64,000 nt of DNA from Bacterioplanoides sp. SCSIO 12839 (lineage in GTDB: Bacteria > Pseudomonadota > Gammaproteobacteria > Pseudomonadales > Oceanobacteraceae). Each line of letters starts with the position of its first letter. The first letter of the stretch is position 1. A program made the position numbers and the translations under genes. The notes below the pieces were generated by a model. The model had not been told where the DNA came from. It saw only the letters and a program-made list of their open reading frames with translations, and ran no database searches. Below are positions 42,227 to 52,701 of the stretch, one piece after another. The stretch lies in contig NZ_CP073745.1 in NCBI RefSeq assembly GCF_024397975.1, positions 2,444,501-2,508,500 of the forward strand, read 5' to 3'.

Positions 42227-45200
42227 TAGTTATTCACCCAGGTAAAATATTCATCGCTATCCGAGCACTGGCCACCCAGCATTTGCAGTACAGCCTGCCC
42301 CCCGGTTGTACACCAGCGATTGCTACTACCATCAATATAAATACGAATTTCACTACCACTTTCATTGGTGATATTCCATGAAGTCGCATTACTGCATGCA
42401 GTATTGGCATTTTCTAAATTGGAATACCAAGAGTTATTTGCCCTGACACAACGGTTGCCATCCTGGTTATAGATTCGTTTATTAACAGGATCATAGGTCC
42501 AGAAAGAGCTGGCCAGGCCACTTGAGCACGAGAAGCCTTCATAACGATTACTGCTGGTATCCCAACGTATACATTCTCCTGCTCTGACACGAATTTCACG
42601 CCAGCGTGGTGTGGTGGTAATAACCATATCTTTAGAGAACGTGCCATACAGCTCTGCGCCACTCTCACTTCGATATTCCATATTCAGAGTGATGGTTGTT
42701 GTTACGTTCCCTTTAAAGGTGTACGGCAACAGCAAACTTCCCGATACAGTTTGGCCAGAAATAGCTGTCATTAAATATTCACCAGAGGTAGCCGTTAAAG
42801 CTGCAGCATGCTCAATATTGGCTGCTGGAGTACTTTGTTGTTGCCAGCTGTATACAATTTTTCCGCTGACACAATTGGTGAAATTAGGGAACGTAAATGA
42901 AAAGTCTGCACTTGCTCTTTGAGCCAATTTATCCTGAATCGGATAAAAGACATGTGTTCCAGGTGCCTTTGAAGCTTTATTGGTACCAGCCTCCGGATCT
43001 GAAGTTACATAATCCGGAGCGGTAATGATGTTTTCACGCTCACTATTAACAACACCATTACTGTCGGCAGTCACACTGTATAACTGGAAAATTTCACTAT
43101 TTGCCGAATCACCACCCAGAGTCACAATACGTGACGGTGAACGCGCACCGAGTGAAGCCTGGATGGTATAAGGCGCATTACCCCGGAAGGTCGGCTTTAA
43201 TGAAATGGAGCTGCCCTGATTTTGCGCTCCGCCCGTACTGTAATTAATCACTTCAACATCAGCGCCATCAATAAAATCAGAGATAGCACAACCAGTTGGC
43301 AAGCTCGGTGTGACTTGCACCGTGCGCGTCACATCAAAAGATGTATTGGGGTTACCTGAACGGGTAATAATCACAGGTAATGTTTGCGTCTGATTCAGAG
43401 TTGCTCCACCTGAAAGATCCAGGTTGGCCGGCTCAGTTGCGTCCGTCACACGAATAATGGCAGAACCATAGAGTGGCCCAGAGCTGGCAGCGGCACCTTC
43501 ACTCGGAATAATGCTGACCCGGAACACCTCATTCAGCTCTTCCTGAACGTTGTCGTTTAATACCGAGAGATCCACATCACGTTCACGATCAATAAAATTC
43601 ACCGGGGTGATTTGTGGGAAATCCACATCAGCCTGATCACTATTCACTGCCGGGCTAAAATCAGTATCACTGACAACCGCAGCCCAGGCCGTAGGAACGC
43701 CACTGCCATCAAATGCGGTAGCACGCTCCAACGAGAAAGATAATGTCGATGCGTTGGCGTAACGTGAATATAAGTCCCGTTGAATTTTAATGCCTGCACA
43801 CGCCGTTAATGGATTGCTACCCGCCGGGATAGTTTCCGGGCAGTTGTAGCTATCGCGAGTGAAACCAAAAACGCCCTGCGCCACTTCACGCATAAATAAC
43901 TGCGCCTGGGTTTGTTGCGTCAGCACGGCTCCCGCCTGAGAGTCATTACTGAAGCCCGTCAGAATAATGGTTACCGGCGTATCATCATCGGCATAGTCGG
44001 CATCGTTTTGAATATTGGTGAACTGAATAACAAAACACTGATAACTATCACCGCTGCCGGCGCCATTATCACTAAACACCACGGCATCATTAGCCGCTGA
44101 AGGAACAATCGCTGCATTCCCTTCACCGTCATTCGCGGCAAAGTAGAAGTCATTAGGAGAAGCCTGAGTACCATCCTGCAAGCTGGAAACAACCTGATAA
44201 TTCACCGTTACCTGGCCAACACTGCCACTGTCCCGGAAAATACAAATTTCACCGGAATCACCTTCATTACGGGTCAGTCTCAGATTACGAGAGATAATGG
44301 TGCCCGACTGATCACGCTCAACCGCCCATACCGAGAAGTTACCAAATTCGTTCGGTGTTAAATCTTCTAAAGCAACAGAATGCTCAGCAATATTCCCTGT
44401 CTTACCATCCAGCGTAGCGTCAAATGATTCAGCCGGGTTTAAGGCGTTAATGGTTAATGTTGCCAGCTCCGTTCCTTCCTTCAGGCCATCATCAACACTA
44501 TCGATCCGTAATTGAATGGACTTTTCACCAATTTCACCAGCTGACCAGCTCACCTTGGCACCCGAGTTGCCGCCATCGGTAGCATAATTAACAAAGGCAA
44601 TATCCAATGCATTAGCATCGACTGACGCCAACGCTGAATTACTGAAATCAGCACTGCCGGAGGCAAACTGGATGTAGGCATCCAATGCGCCACGTTGGCC
44701 ACGAACACGCTCTAAAGCAACATCAATAATGGTACTGGCATCGTATTCCGAGGATGTTGTACTGAATTCAGAAAATGTTACGTTACCAACCGGCGGCGCA
44801 GGCAGCAGAGCGGTTACCGTGGCAACGTCAACATGGCGATTAAAAATAAAGACATCATCGATTAACCCCACCAGTGATTCATCAGCTCCGGGAATATTTC
44901 CCAGCCAGAAATCACCCGTTGTGGCACTGTAACTATCTCCAGCGCCATAGGTATAGGTTGCTGCCAATACAGAATCGATATACACATCCAGAGCATTCGC
45001 ACGCTTACTGTAAATCACATTCAGCCATTGGCGCAGAGGCTGTGCTGGCGTTTCCGCACCGCTATTGGCTCCGCTTAAGGCATCCTGAAAATAAATGGCT
45101 TCTGAATCTGCTTTCAGGTAACTGGCAACATTGGATGCAAAACTCTGATCGCCAGCCGTCTGATCACCTAATTGGAAAATACCCCGGGTTTTACTACTAT

Positions 45201-48200
45201 CCGCGTCGTCGTCAGAACCCTGCTCAATGCTGATTCGTAACGCAACAACGTATTCGTCACCAAGAGACAAACCGTTATCAGCATCGCTGACAACCCCTTC
45301 TATTTTGGCACGGCTGGCCGCAGCCAGTTTTAATGCACGCTGATCGTTTGCCCCCGGTACGGAAACGCCCAATAACGAAACGGTATCCGGTAATGGATAC
45401 GCCTGAGTATTCAGAATGTCACGGTTATTACCGGAAATATCCTGATTAGCGGCATCCGGATCATTAAAGTTGTAAGCCGCTTGTAGTGGCGACTTAATGG
45501 TAATTTGAGTAATCAGCTCACTAAAGGATTCGGTCGCTGCAGCGGGTGCTGTATCTAACGCAGAAAGCTTCAGAGTCACTAACATATCGTGTGTCAGTAA
45601 CGCGGGAGTAATAAATTCTGCAGACACCGTTGCTGTTGAACTGCCAGACGCCGGAGAGCCACCCGCAGCGGTGCGATTCAACAAAGAAATAGCCGGTGTA
45701 TTCGTTGGCATGCCTAGGCCGTTATCAACATACTCTGCCGATATCAGTTCCAGTGTAATTCGTGCCGTCGGGCTGGCTGCTGTGAATCCGCTCAGATCGA
45801 TCAGCTCACCCTCAGCATCCGTCAATGTATAACTAACCCGAACGGTCTGACTTTCGTTAACAACCTCTGTTGCCGGTTGTAATGGCTGTGACGAGCCTGC
45901 TTCAATGGCTAACGCAATTTCAATCGGGAAATTGATTTTATCGCCATTAACGGTCCAGTTGCCTTCATCCAGAGAATCCTGAGCATTAATCCAGACCTGA
46001 GCAACGCCAGAGCTGCCTTGCAGCTCCATTGCCAGTTTCAGTTTGGCATTTTCAACCGCATTGGCTGGCGCTGCAAAATACCAGTTTTCATCGGCGCTAC
46101 TCATTGCCTGACAAGCGGTGAATCCGGCACCCCAGCCAGACTCCCCCGGCAGAGCTTCAGCCAGTCGCCATTCATAACCATTGGTACAGGCATATTGGCG
46201 TACCGATGTGCCGGAACAGGTATCGGCATGCCAGGTACCACGTCCGGTTGCTTCACGATCAAAATAGGCGCAATCACGGGAGTCATCAATCAGTGACTCA
46301 CTTCCCCAATCAACATATTCAGTTCTTGGGCGCCAAACGCCTTCACTGCTGGCATCACTATAGTTGAGCCAGACTTTTTCCCCTGCAGGTAAATTCCTGG
46401 CAATCACAGCCGCGGTAATTAAGTCGTTATTTTCCTTGGCTGAAAACTCACCAAAGGCGATGGCCGAATAAAACTGAGTTTTACCCAACTCAGAAAACTC
46501 GCGAGAACAGGCGGCAAAACCTTGTGACCAGATGCCTTTTGCTGCCGTGATTCTCCAGCTAACCGTCTGACTACCGTTCGGGATCACACGGCAGGCGTAA
46601 TGGGCCTCAGCGGTCGAACATTTCGTTGCATTCCAACGCCCTGAAGCAGAGGTGTATGCACAATCCAGGTTGCCCAGATTTTTTGGCTCATTGGCATCCC
46701 AAAATGCATTTCTGGGTTTGTTAACAATCCACTGCGATTCCAGATCACGGTCATTCATATTGACCCAAACAGAATCACCAGAAACCGCACTCAGCTGAGT
46801 CAGCAGTTGCTGTAATTCCGTTGGATTTCTGGGCACTGCAAATAAGCCGCTGCCCGCACCATCATCACAGTGTTTAAAGCCATCCGCCCAAACATCACCG
46901 GCACTTTCAAATACTGTCCAGTTACCGGTAAAACAGGCAAAACGCCCAACATCGGTTGCATTACAAGAACGATCAGACCAAGAGCCATCGTTGTGGATCA
47001 CCACACAGTCAGAGCCGTTCATATTATCAAATTCGGGTTTTTGCCATATTCCGGTTTTCAGACGATTGGCAAACCAACGGTTATTTTGTGAATCCCGAAT
47101 GGCGTCATTCAGGCGGTAATAATTAATCCAGATACGTTTTTGCTGGGCATTAAAAGAACGAATCGCAGCATCCAGCGCAAACTCTTCCGCCCCGGTCACG
47201 GGTGCAGAAAAATAGTAAGAGCGGCCAAATTGCTGTTTACATAATTCATCCGCACGTTCAACCGACCAATAATCATCATCAATCGGAATAATTTCACGCA
47301 CGCCCTGATTTAATACGCCCTGAGACGTCGCGATCTCCCAGCGTGAGCCATCAAAACAGGCATAATGGGCTGTACCGGTAATACAGTTTTGTGTTTTCCA
47401 AGGGTTATTTTCGCCGGGATCGGCACTTTCTTTATAAGCACAAATATTCGCCACGGCGGCATCCGGCTCGCGCCCTGGATACAACACGTCTTGCCAGTTA
47501 GAAAACGGCAGATTAAAACGGAAATCCTGCTCTTCTCCACCATCGTTCACATTCAGCCAGATGCTTGGTTTTGCAGTACCACGACTCTGATCCGCCAATA
47601 AGCGGGCAAAATCCAGCTGAATTTCGTCATCCACCGTCAACGGCGCGGCAAAAATATAATCCGCTCCATATTCCAGGAAACACTGTTTATAACCATCGGC
47701 AATCTGGCGAGCAGCACCAGATGCTTTCGTCACCCGCCATTCATAACCATTGGAACAAGCCCATGGCGCTTCTGCCGCCGTGGTACACGATTCGTCATAC
47801 CAGTAACCGTCGTCACCCTGATAGACACAATCTTCACCATCTGCTGCAGAGTTAGCCGCAACAGAACCATTATCCGGCTGAGTTGCAGCCCAGTTAGGAT
47901 ACACAGTGATTGAGTTGGCATTGCTCAGCCAAACAGATTCCTGCAGATTGTCAGTGGCATTCACCCAGGCATCAGAAACACCAGCGGCTGCAATAACCGA
48001 CAAGGCCAACAGATTTTCGTTGTAAGTTTCCGGTGCTGCAAATATCCAACCAGCTCCCAGCTGACCACAAGCGGAAGCACCATTCGAAAAGTCCGCTAAA
48101 TTACCGGCGGATGCCGCCGGAGACAGTTGCCAGTTACTACCATTACGACATAAATAACGGCGACTGGAGCCTGCACAGTCAGCATCAGTCCAGCCATTAT

Positions 48201-49704
48201 TCACGGCATCGAGTACCGCACAGTTTTCTCCGGTCAGGCCATCCGGCTGACCATTCACCCAGCTGGGGATCTGAAAATTACGCTCATTCCACACCCAATC
48301 ATCTAAGCCGGTATTAGCATCGGCGATACGGTTACCATTAATCCAGAATTGCCCGGTCACACCTGCTTGCTCTGCAAAAAATGCCAGTGATTCAATCTGA
48401 ATATTATTTTTAGGTGCAGAGAATAAATAACCTGAACGTACCTGGTCACAAACGGCCTGACCAGCAGAGAAATCGGTTAAACGGGTTGTTTGTGATGAGC
48501 CGGAAAAATACCAGCGTCCGCCACTGGAACAGGCAACCGGAAGATCGGATGAACAATTCTGAGTCCGCCATTTTGCAGTATAAGTACCCGAATTATTCTG
48601 GATATCGGCTAAAGCACACAACTCGGCTCCATTCGTTGACGGCTGATTTTGCGCCCAGTTATTCAGTTCACGGTTTCGCAACCAAATACCTTCGGTAATT
48701 TTATCGGTTGCATTAATCCAGACGTCATTACCAGCGGCCTTGGCTTGCAAGGCGATGTTTTGCGATAACGTAATGGGAGAAAAGAATTTAAATAATGAGC
48801 GCTCAGCGACCGGAATCGATGCCGGCAAATCGGATTGGCAGGCCTGGTTCAGAGCTTCGATATCGCTGAACACATAACTGTTATTAGTCAGCTCCCAGCG
48901 GCCATTATTACCTGCAGTCGGGTCATAACAGGCTAATCGTTTTGGTGTATTACACAGTGCATCATCCCACTGACCAGAAGCGCCATACAATTGCGCACAG
49001 TCTTGTTCACCAACATTATTTGGCTCTCCTGCCGCCCAAAAAGGTGCGATAACATCAGACTCAAGATTAAATTTCCAAACACCTTCGTAACGTTTGTCTT
49101 GCAGGTTAATCCAGAGGTTATCAATGCCTCGATCCTGAGCGATTTTTTGCAGGTTTTTATTTTGCACAAACGAAGTGGGAGCTGAAAAACGATAATTACC
49201 GACGACACCATCATCATCCGCTAATTCAAGACACGCGTTATACGTGTCCTGAATATTATTGTTTGTTTCTGTACCGCCATCGTCTTTATCATCACCAAAT
49301 CGTGTATTGCGGTTCGACACTTTCCAGTCAAAGCCATTAAAACAAGCGACTGGCAAACGATCATAACAGTCTTCTGCTTCCCACAAGCCGTTGTCATCAG
49401 CGATCATTTCAGCACAATCCTGATTATCATTGGTTGTCGGTCGCTGACTCGGAAAAAGAATACCGCCCGCTTGTTTCCATTGATCCAGCGCCTGGGTATT
49501 AATTAAACGTGCTTGTTCAAACGAAATATTATTCTGGCCGGTTTCATAATTCCGGAATGGGCCACTGATATCACTGCTGCCATCAATGGTGTCGTACCAG
49601 ACGTCCTGAGCCAAATCACCACCGAGCACAGTAGGGTCATCGTTGGCAGACAAACCAAAGCTCAATAACACCAATAATAAGAACGTTGTAATGTTTATTT
49701 TCAT
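42226..49704 (-). CDS. giant exported multi-domain lectin-like surface protein (2492 aa)
   Basis: A signal peptide (MKINITTFLLLVLLSFGLSA) is followed, at about residues 50-1255, by about ten imperfect units of 120-130 residues related to C-type-lectin-like domains: WxNxxDxxxEGxW, then ENCAxxxxxxxWxDxxC and ACxxG. The last unit is incomplete. Then come an Ig-like beta region (about 1265-1400), a LamG/concanavalin-like domain (about 1405-1630; LQAAYNFNDPDAANQDISG ... DDVFIFNR), at least three Calx-beta-like segments (about 1640-2090) and a Cys-rich beta-trefoil-like C-terminus (about 2370-2492; GECIRWDTSSN, NRCVRANNSW, WCTTGGQAVLQMLGGQC). No membrane anchor or autotransporter barrel is visible. 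A carbohydrate- or matrix-binding adhesin is likely. It is third in the operon; export across the outer membrane is unexplained. Confidence 0.82.
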   Translation of the reverse strand: MKINITTFLLLVLLSFGLSANDDPTVLGGDLAQDVWYDTIDGSSDISGPFRNYETGQNNISFEQARLINTQALDQWKQAGGILFPSQRPTTNDNQDCAEMIADDNGLWEAEDCYDRLPVACFNGFDWKVSNRNTRFGDDKDDGGTETNNNIQDTYNACLELADDDGVVGNYRFSAPTSFVQNKNLQKIAQDRGIDNLWINLQDKRYEGVWKFNLESDVIAPFWAAGEPNNVGEQDCAQLYGASGQWDDALCNTPKRLACYDPTAGNNGRWELTNNSYVFSDIEALNQACQSDLPASIPVAERSLFKFFSPITLSQNIALQAKAAGNDVWINATDKITEGIWLRNRELNNWAQNQPSTNGAELCALADIQNNSGTYTAKWRTQNCSSDLPVACSSGGRWYFSGSSQTTRLTDFSAGQAVCDQVRSGYLFSAPKNNIQIESLAFFAEQAGVTGQFWINGNRIADANTGLDDWVWNERNFQIPSWVNGQPDGLTGENCAVLDAVNNGWTDADCAGSSRRYLCRNGSNWQLSPAASAGNLADFSNGASACGQLGAGWIFAAPETYNENLLALSVIAAAGVSDAWVNATDNLQESVWLSNANSITVYPNWAATQPDNGSVAANSAADGEDCVYQGDDGYWYDESCTTAAEAPWACSNGYEWRVTKASGAARQIADGYKQCFLEYGADYIFAAPLTVDDEIQLDFARLLADQSRGTAKPSIWLNVNDGGEEQDFRFNLPFSNWQDVLYPGREPDAAVANICAYKESADPGENNPWKTQNCITGTAHYACFDGSRWEIATSQGVLNQGVREIIPIDDDYWSVERADELCKQQFGRSYYFSAPVTGAEEFALDAAIRSFNAQQKRIWINYYRLNDAIRDSQNNRWFANRLKTGIWQKPEFDNMNGSDCVVIHNDGSWSDRSCNATDVGRFACFTGNWTVFESAGDVWADGFKHCDDGAGSGLFAVPRNPTELQQLLTQLSAVSGDSVWVNMNDRDLESQWIVNKPRNAFWDANEPKNLGNLDCAYTSASGRWNATKCSTAEAHYACRVIPNGSQTVSWRITAAKGIWSQGFAACSREFSELGKTQFYSAIAFGEFSAKENNDLITAAVIARNLPAGEKVWLNYSDASSEGVWRPRTEYVDWGSESLIDDSRDCAYFDREATGRGTWHADTCSGTSVRQYACTNGYEWRLAEALPGESGWGAGFTACQAMSSADENWYFAAPANAVENAKLKLAMELQGSSGVAQVWINAQDSLDEGNWTVNGDKINFPIEIALAIEAGSSQPLQPATEVVNESQTVRVSYTLTDAEGELIDLSGFTAASPTARITLELISAEYVDNGLGMPTNTPAISLLNRTAAGGSPASGSSTATVSAEFITPALLTHDMLVTLKLSALDTAPAAATESFSELITQITIKSPLQAAYNFNDPDAANQDISGNNRDILNTQAYPLPDTVSLLGVSVPGANDQRALKLAAASRAKIEGVVSDADNGLSLGDEYVVALRISIEQGSDDDADSSKTRGIFQLGDQTAGDQSFASNVASYLKADSEAIYFQDALSGANSGAETPAQPLRQWLNVIYSKRANALDVYIDSVLAATYTYGAGDSYSATTGDFWLGNIPGADESLVGLIDDVFIFNRHVDVATVTALLPAPPVGNVTFSEFSTTSSEYDASTIIDVALERVRGQRGALDAYIQFASGSADFSNSALASVDANALDIAFVNYATDGGNSGAKVSWSAGEIGEKSIQLRIDSVDDGLKEGTELATLTINALNPAESFDATLDGKTGNIAEHSVALEDLTPNEFGNFSVWAVERDQSGTIISRNLRLTRNEGDSGEICIFRDSGSVGQVTVNYQVVSSLQDGTQASPNDFYFAANDGEGNAAIVPSAANDAVVFSDNGAGSGDSYQCFVIQFTNIQNDADYADDDTPVTIILTGFSNDSQAGAVLTQQTQAQLFMREVAQGVFGFTRDSYNCPETIPAGSNPLTACAGIKIQRDLYSRYANASTLSFSLERATAFDGSGVPTAWAAVVSDTDFSPAVNSDQADVDFPQITPVNFIDRERDVDLSVLNDNVQEELNEVFRVSIIPSEGAAASSGPLYGSAIIRVTDATEPANLDLSGGATLNQTQTLPVIITRSGNPNTSFDVTRTVQVTPSLPTGCAISDFIDGADVEVINYSTGGAQNQGSSISLKPTFRGNAPYTIQASLGARSPSRIVTLGGDSANSEIFQLYSVTADSNGVVNSERENIITAPDYVTSDPEAGTNKASKAPGTHVFYPIQDKLAQRASADFSFTFPNFTNCVSGKIVYSWQQQSTPAANIEHAAALTATSGEYLMTAISGQTVSGSLLLPYTFKGNVTTTITLNMEYRSESGAELYGTFSKDMVITTTPRWREIRVRAGECIRWDTSSNRYEGFSCSSGLASSFWTYDPVNKRIYNQDGNRCVRANNSWYSNLENANTACSNATSWNITNESGSEIRIYIDGSSNRWCTTGGQAVLQMLGGQCSDSDEYFTWVNN

Positions 49705-49738
49705 AATCTTATTTTTATTAAATGGCCAGGCCTGAAAA

Positions 49739-51181
49739 TTAAAGTGGTATCGGTTCTACACGCAGATAACTACCGGGCTGAACCACCAGCCCATCAACAT
49801 CAATGCGTCCGGTTTGCCCTTGATAGGTGGAACCATCTCCCATACGAATGGCGTTGATGTGCGCCTCTCCCTCCAGGCTTTCAACCGTAAAGTGCAGGCC
49901 TTTTGGCGTGATATCCAATAACGTTTCTGACGAGAACTCACCCAGTACAACCTCGGCTGTCAGGCGTGCATCAGAGGACTCTTCATCACGATAAGTGAAA
50001 TCAAATTCGGTGCCTGCCGTAATGGCTGTATCCAGGCGAACCCCCTGAGAGCCCGCACCCGGCAATGCCCATACAGAGGCGGTTATGGCGCCACCGTTTA
50101 AATCAAGGTTTTCAATAGCAAATGAACCGAGGCTGTCAGAACGACCAGTGATGCCATCGTCCTGGCTGAAAATAATGGCACCAATGGTGAGATCAATATC
50201 CGAGATACCAGTCAGCGTTGCACTGATTCCTCTGGCAAAGTCTGATTCGCTGCCCACCAGCTCCAGCTGATAATTAATTTCACCATTGGTTTTTAAATTG
50301 ACGTTTTCAAAATTCAGTCGGTTTGCATCCGTGCGGTAAAAAGCCGTGCCTATGGTTAAGTCTGATAAAAATTCACCGGCAATCCCCTCGGCGCTGTCAT
50401 TGGCACGAACGGTGAAATACCCTTGGTTCACAACCACATCACCATAGCCCACATCACCAAAAGACTGGTCATTCAACAGTGGATTACCATCACGATCGGA
50501 TAGTTTCAGATCATTAAATTCCAGCGTGCCGCGGGTTTCACCAAACTCTATTTTTAACGTGTCATCCACTGCCGTGAAGAAAAACTCACTCTGGAACGGG
50601 CGATTAGAAGAATCCGGTTTAAAAGCAATATTACTGGTTAACAACAAATCATCTTCGATATAACGAAAATCAATGCCGCTGCCATCGGCCATCAAAGCAC
50701 GGCTACGAATTTTAACCGGCGATTCATTAACAACCGTCGTTTCCAGAAAGCTACCCGGTGCAAAACGCCAACGGTTTAACCCCAAAGCACCAATAGAACG
50801 ACCACTGAACTCGATAGAGCCAACCGTGAAATTGACCGCACCAATATCCGCCGCACGGATGGTCAGGTCACCATCTTCGGATATATCAATGGTGGTCGTT
50901 ACCGAACCTGGCCCTAATAAATTACCGGCATCATCAATTTCAATAATTTGCAGGCCAATATTCTGCAACGATAAAAACTCATCATCAGAGTCGTCTTCAT
51001 TTTCTTCGGTATAGGTCACAGAACCGATGGTTAATACCGTGCCGTCATTTTCCTCAACTTGAGTTTCTATCGTCAGACCTGACTGACCATAAACCGACGC
51101 CATATCCGAGTCATCGATCGCCTGCAAAGCATTGACGGAGAAGGACACGAACAAAACAGGAGTGAACCAGAATGTTTTCAT
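49739..51181 (-). CDS. exported protein of the 13-kb operon (480 aa)
   Basis: The 480-residue protein has a signal peptide (MKTFWFTPVLFVSFSVNA) and LQAIDDSDMASVYGQSGLTIET. The whole mature part is built from alternating strands in a rhythm of about 20 residues (DLTIRAADIGAVNFTVGSIEF, TLEFNDLKLSDRDG, LDLTIGAIIFSQDDG), suggesting a repetitive beta structure such as a solenoid. It has almost no Cys. It lies 34 bp before the giant gene, and its start overlaps the stop of the first gene by one base. Catalytic function is not evident. Confidence 0.62.
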   Translation of the reverse strand: MKTFWFTPVLFVSFSVNALQAIDDSDMASVYGQSGLTIETQVEENDGTVLTIGSVTYTEENEDDSDDEFLSLQNIGLQIIEIDDAGNLLGPGSVTTTIDISEDGDLTIRAADIGAVNFTVGSIEFSGRSIGALGLNRWRFAPGSFLETTVVNESPVKIRSRALMADGSGIDFRYIEDDLLLTSNIAFKPDSSNRPFQSEFFFTAVDDTLKIEFGETRGTLEFNDLKLSDRDGNPLLNDQSFGDVGYGDVVVNQGYFTVRANDSAEGIAGEFLSDLTIGTAFYRTDANRLNFENVNLKTNGEINYQLELVGSESDFARGISATLTGISDIDLTIGAIIFSQDDGITGRSDSLGSFAIENLDLNGGAITASVWALPGAGSQGVRLDTAITAGTEFDFTYRDEESSDARLTAEVVLGEFSSETLLDITPKGLHFTVESLEGEAHINAIRMGDGSTYQGQTGRIDVDGLVVQPGSYLRVEPIPL

Positions 51182-52416
51182 CAGTGCCCCTCCACCTGTA
51201 AATAGCTGTTATTCGTCAGGTTGATCTGAGCGTCAAAGGTGCCGAGCGTTGGTGTCGTGGCAATATCACGATCCGTACGACGAAACTTCACATCATTCAC
51301 TAACACGTGTGCAGAAAGGCCCGCATCCGCTTGTGCCGGATCAAAATCAACCACCAGCCCCCGTTCTCCATCGACATTGACACGAGCACCTTTAACCGTC
51401 ATATCATCAAGCAATACAAACGATGCAGAGCCTTCATAAATTGCCGCATCGGAGACAGCACCACTGGCAACATCCACTTCACCATCGATATACACATAAT
51501 CAACGGCACTGCGATTTGCCAGCACCGCATCCATCTCAATGCCACTTTCATTTTGGCCTTTGGCATTTTTAAGCAACAGATAGCTGCCCGGTTTTATATC
51601 AATATTGCGATAAGCCACACTGTTCAGAATGGCATCGCCGAGGCGAGCGTTATAAACGTTGATATCGCCGCCATTGGTCTCGGGAATACCAATGCGTAAT
51701 CCATCATCGACAATATCCAGCGTAATATTATTCAGTTCTAAACCGTCTTTACCTGAGTTGGACTGGAAGCTCACGGTACTGGTCAGCCGGGCACCGGGAT
51801 TGCTGCCATTACCATCAGGATCTTCAAAATAGGTATCAAACGAGAGACTGTTTGGCAGGCTGACATTAAACGTCATGCCACTGGTACCACCCACATCATC
51901 ATTCGGGCCGGAAGCGACATCGGCACCGCCACCGTATAGCTCGATCCGGAATGAATCCGATGCTAAACCGCCATTTTCGGTACCAATACGAAAGTTATTC
52001 TGCCCATAAGAGCCAATAGAAACGCCGTTAATCTCAATTTTGCCGATATCAACATCAAGCGCCATGTCCCTGTTTTCTAATACCAGCCCGGTCTCACCCG
52101 CGGCATTCGTTGCAACAGACAAGTCAATAACAATGGGGCGGTTGGTGGGGGTGGCAACACGAATCGGGCTTAAACGAATGGTCCCGGCATTCTGACTGGC
52201 ATTGTCTTCATTACGATCGGTACGGTAATAACCATCGTCATCGGTGTAAGTAATGGCATTGATGCTGGTATCAAATTCAGAAGTCAGGCGAATACCCTGA
52301 GCCTGCGCCTGACCCGTAACGGCCGACATTGCAGAATCATCCAAGGCTTCAAGCGCCTGGGTAGCGCTGGCACACGATAACAGGCCCAACAGACCCAGAT
52401 AGCATTTTGCTGCCAT
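51181..52416 (-). CDS. exported protein, first gene of the 13-kb operon (411 aa)
   Basis: The 411-residue protein has a signal peptide (MAAKCYLGLLGLLSCASATQA; the Cys is not in a good lipobox) and LEALDDSAMSAVTGQAQAQGIRL. The layout is that of the 480- and 500-residue neighbours: short strands with Gly/Asp turns (KIEINGVSIGSYGQNNFRIG, LELNNITLDIVDDGLRIG, DMTVKGARVNVDGERGLVVDF). It is the likely promoter-proximal gene; 285 bp lie between it and the DUF2333 gene. A surface-structure component is inferred only from its neighbours. Confidence 0.62.
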   Translation of the reverse strand: MAAKCYLGLLGLLSCASATQALEALDDSAMSAVTGQAQAQGIRLTSEFDTSINAITYTDDDGYYRTDRNEDNASQNAGTIRLSPIRVATPTNRPIVIDLSVATNAAGETGLVLENRDMALDVDIGKIEINGVSIGSYGQNNFRIGTENGGLASDSFRIELYGGGADVASGPNDDVGGTSGMTFNVSLPNSLSFDTYFEDPDGNGSNPGARLTSTVSFQSNSGKDGLELNNITLDIVDDGLRIGIPETNGGDINVYNARLGDAILNSVAYRNIDIKPGSYLLLKNAKGQNESGIEMDAVLANRSAVDYVYIDGEVDVASGAVSDAAIYEGSASFVLLDDMTVKGARVNVDGERGLVVDFDPAQADAGLSAHVLVNDVKFRRTDRDIATTPTLGTFDAQINLTNNSYLQVEGH

Positions 52417-52544
52417 CTCCTAACTCCCTGTTCTTATAATTTTTATTTGAACGGACGAATGAGAATACAGCGGCAGACGTTATCAGATTTGGAACAAGTG
52501 CACCAGAAAAAACAGAACGTCAGTACTACTAGGCATAATACAAA

Positions 52545-52570
52545 ACTGATTTTTATTTATAAAAATCAGT
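52545..52570. terminator. perfect inverted repeat in the region 52417-52701
   Basis: ACTGATTTTTA and TAAAAATCAGT are 11-bp perfect arms with loop TTTA; read on the minus strand TTTTG follows. It may end the DUF2333 gene, 130 bp before, or be an operator for the exported-protein operon, 130 bp after. The rest of this 285-bp region holds no gene. Confidence 0.5.
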
Positions 52571-52701
52571 CACTTAAGGAATTATTTAACAAATGTAAAT
52601 TTTTCCTGCCATTTGTAATACCAATGAATGAACATGCACAAAAAAGCTCCAATCAATGGCGCTTTGTCGTATCAGAGGTATTGAATAAGAAAGACTGGCC
52701 A

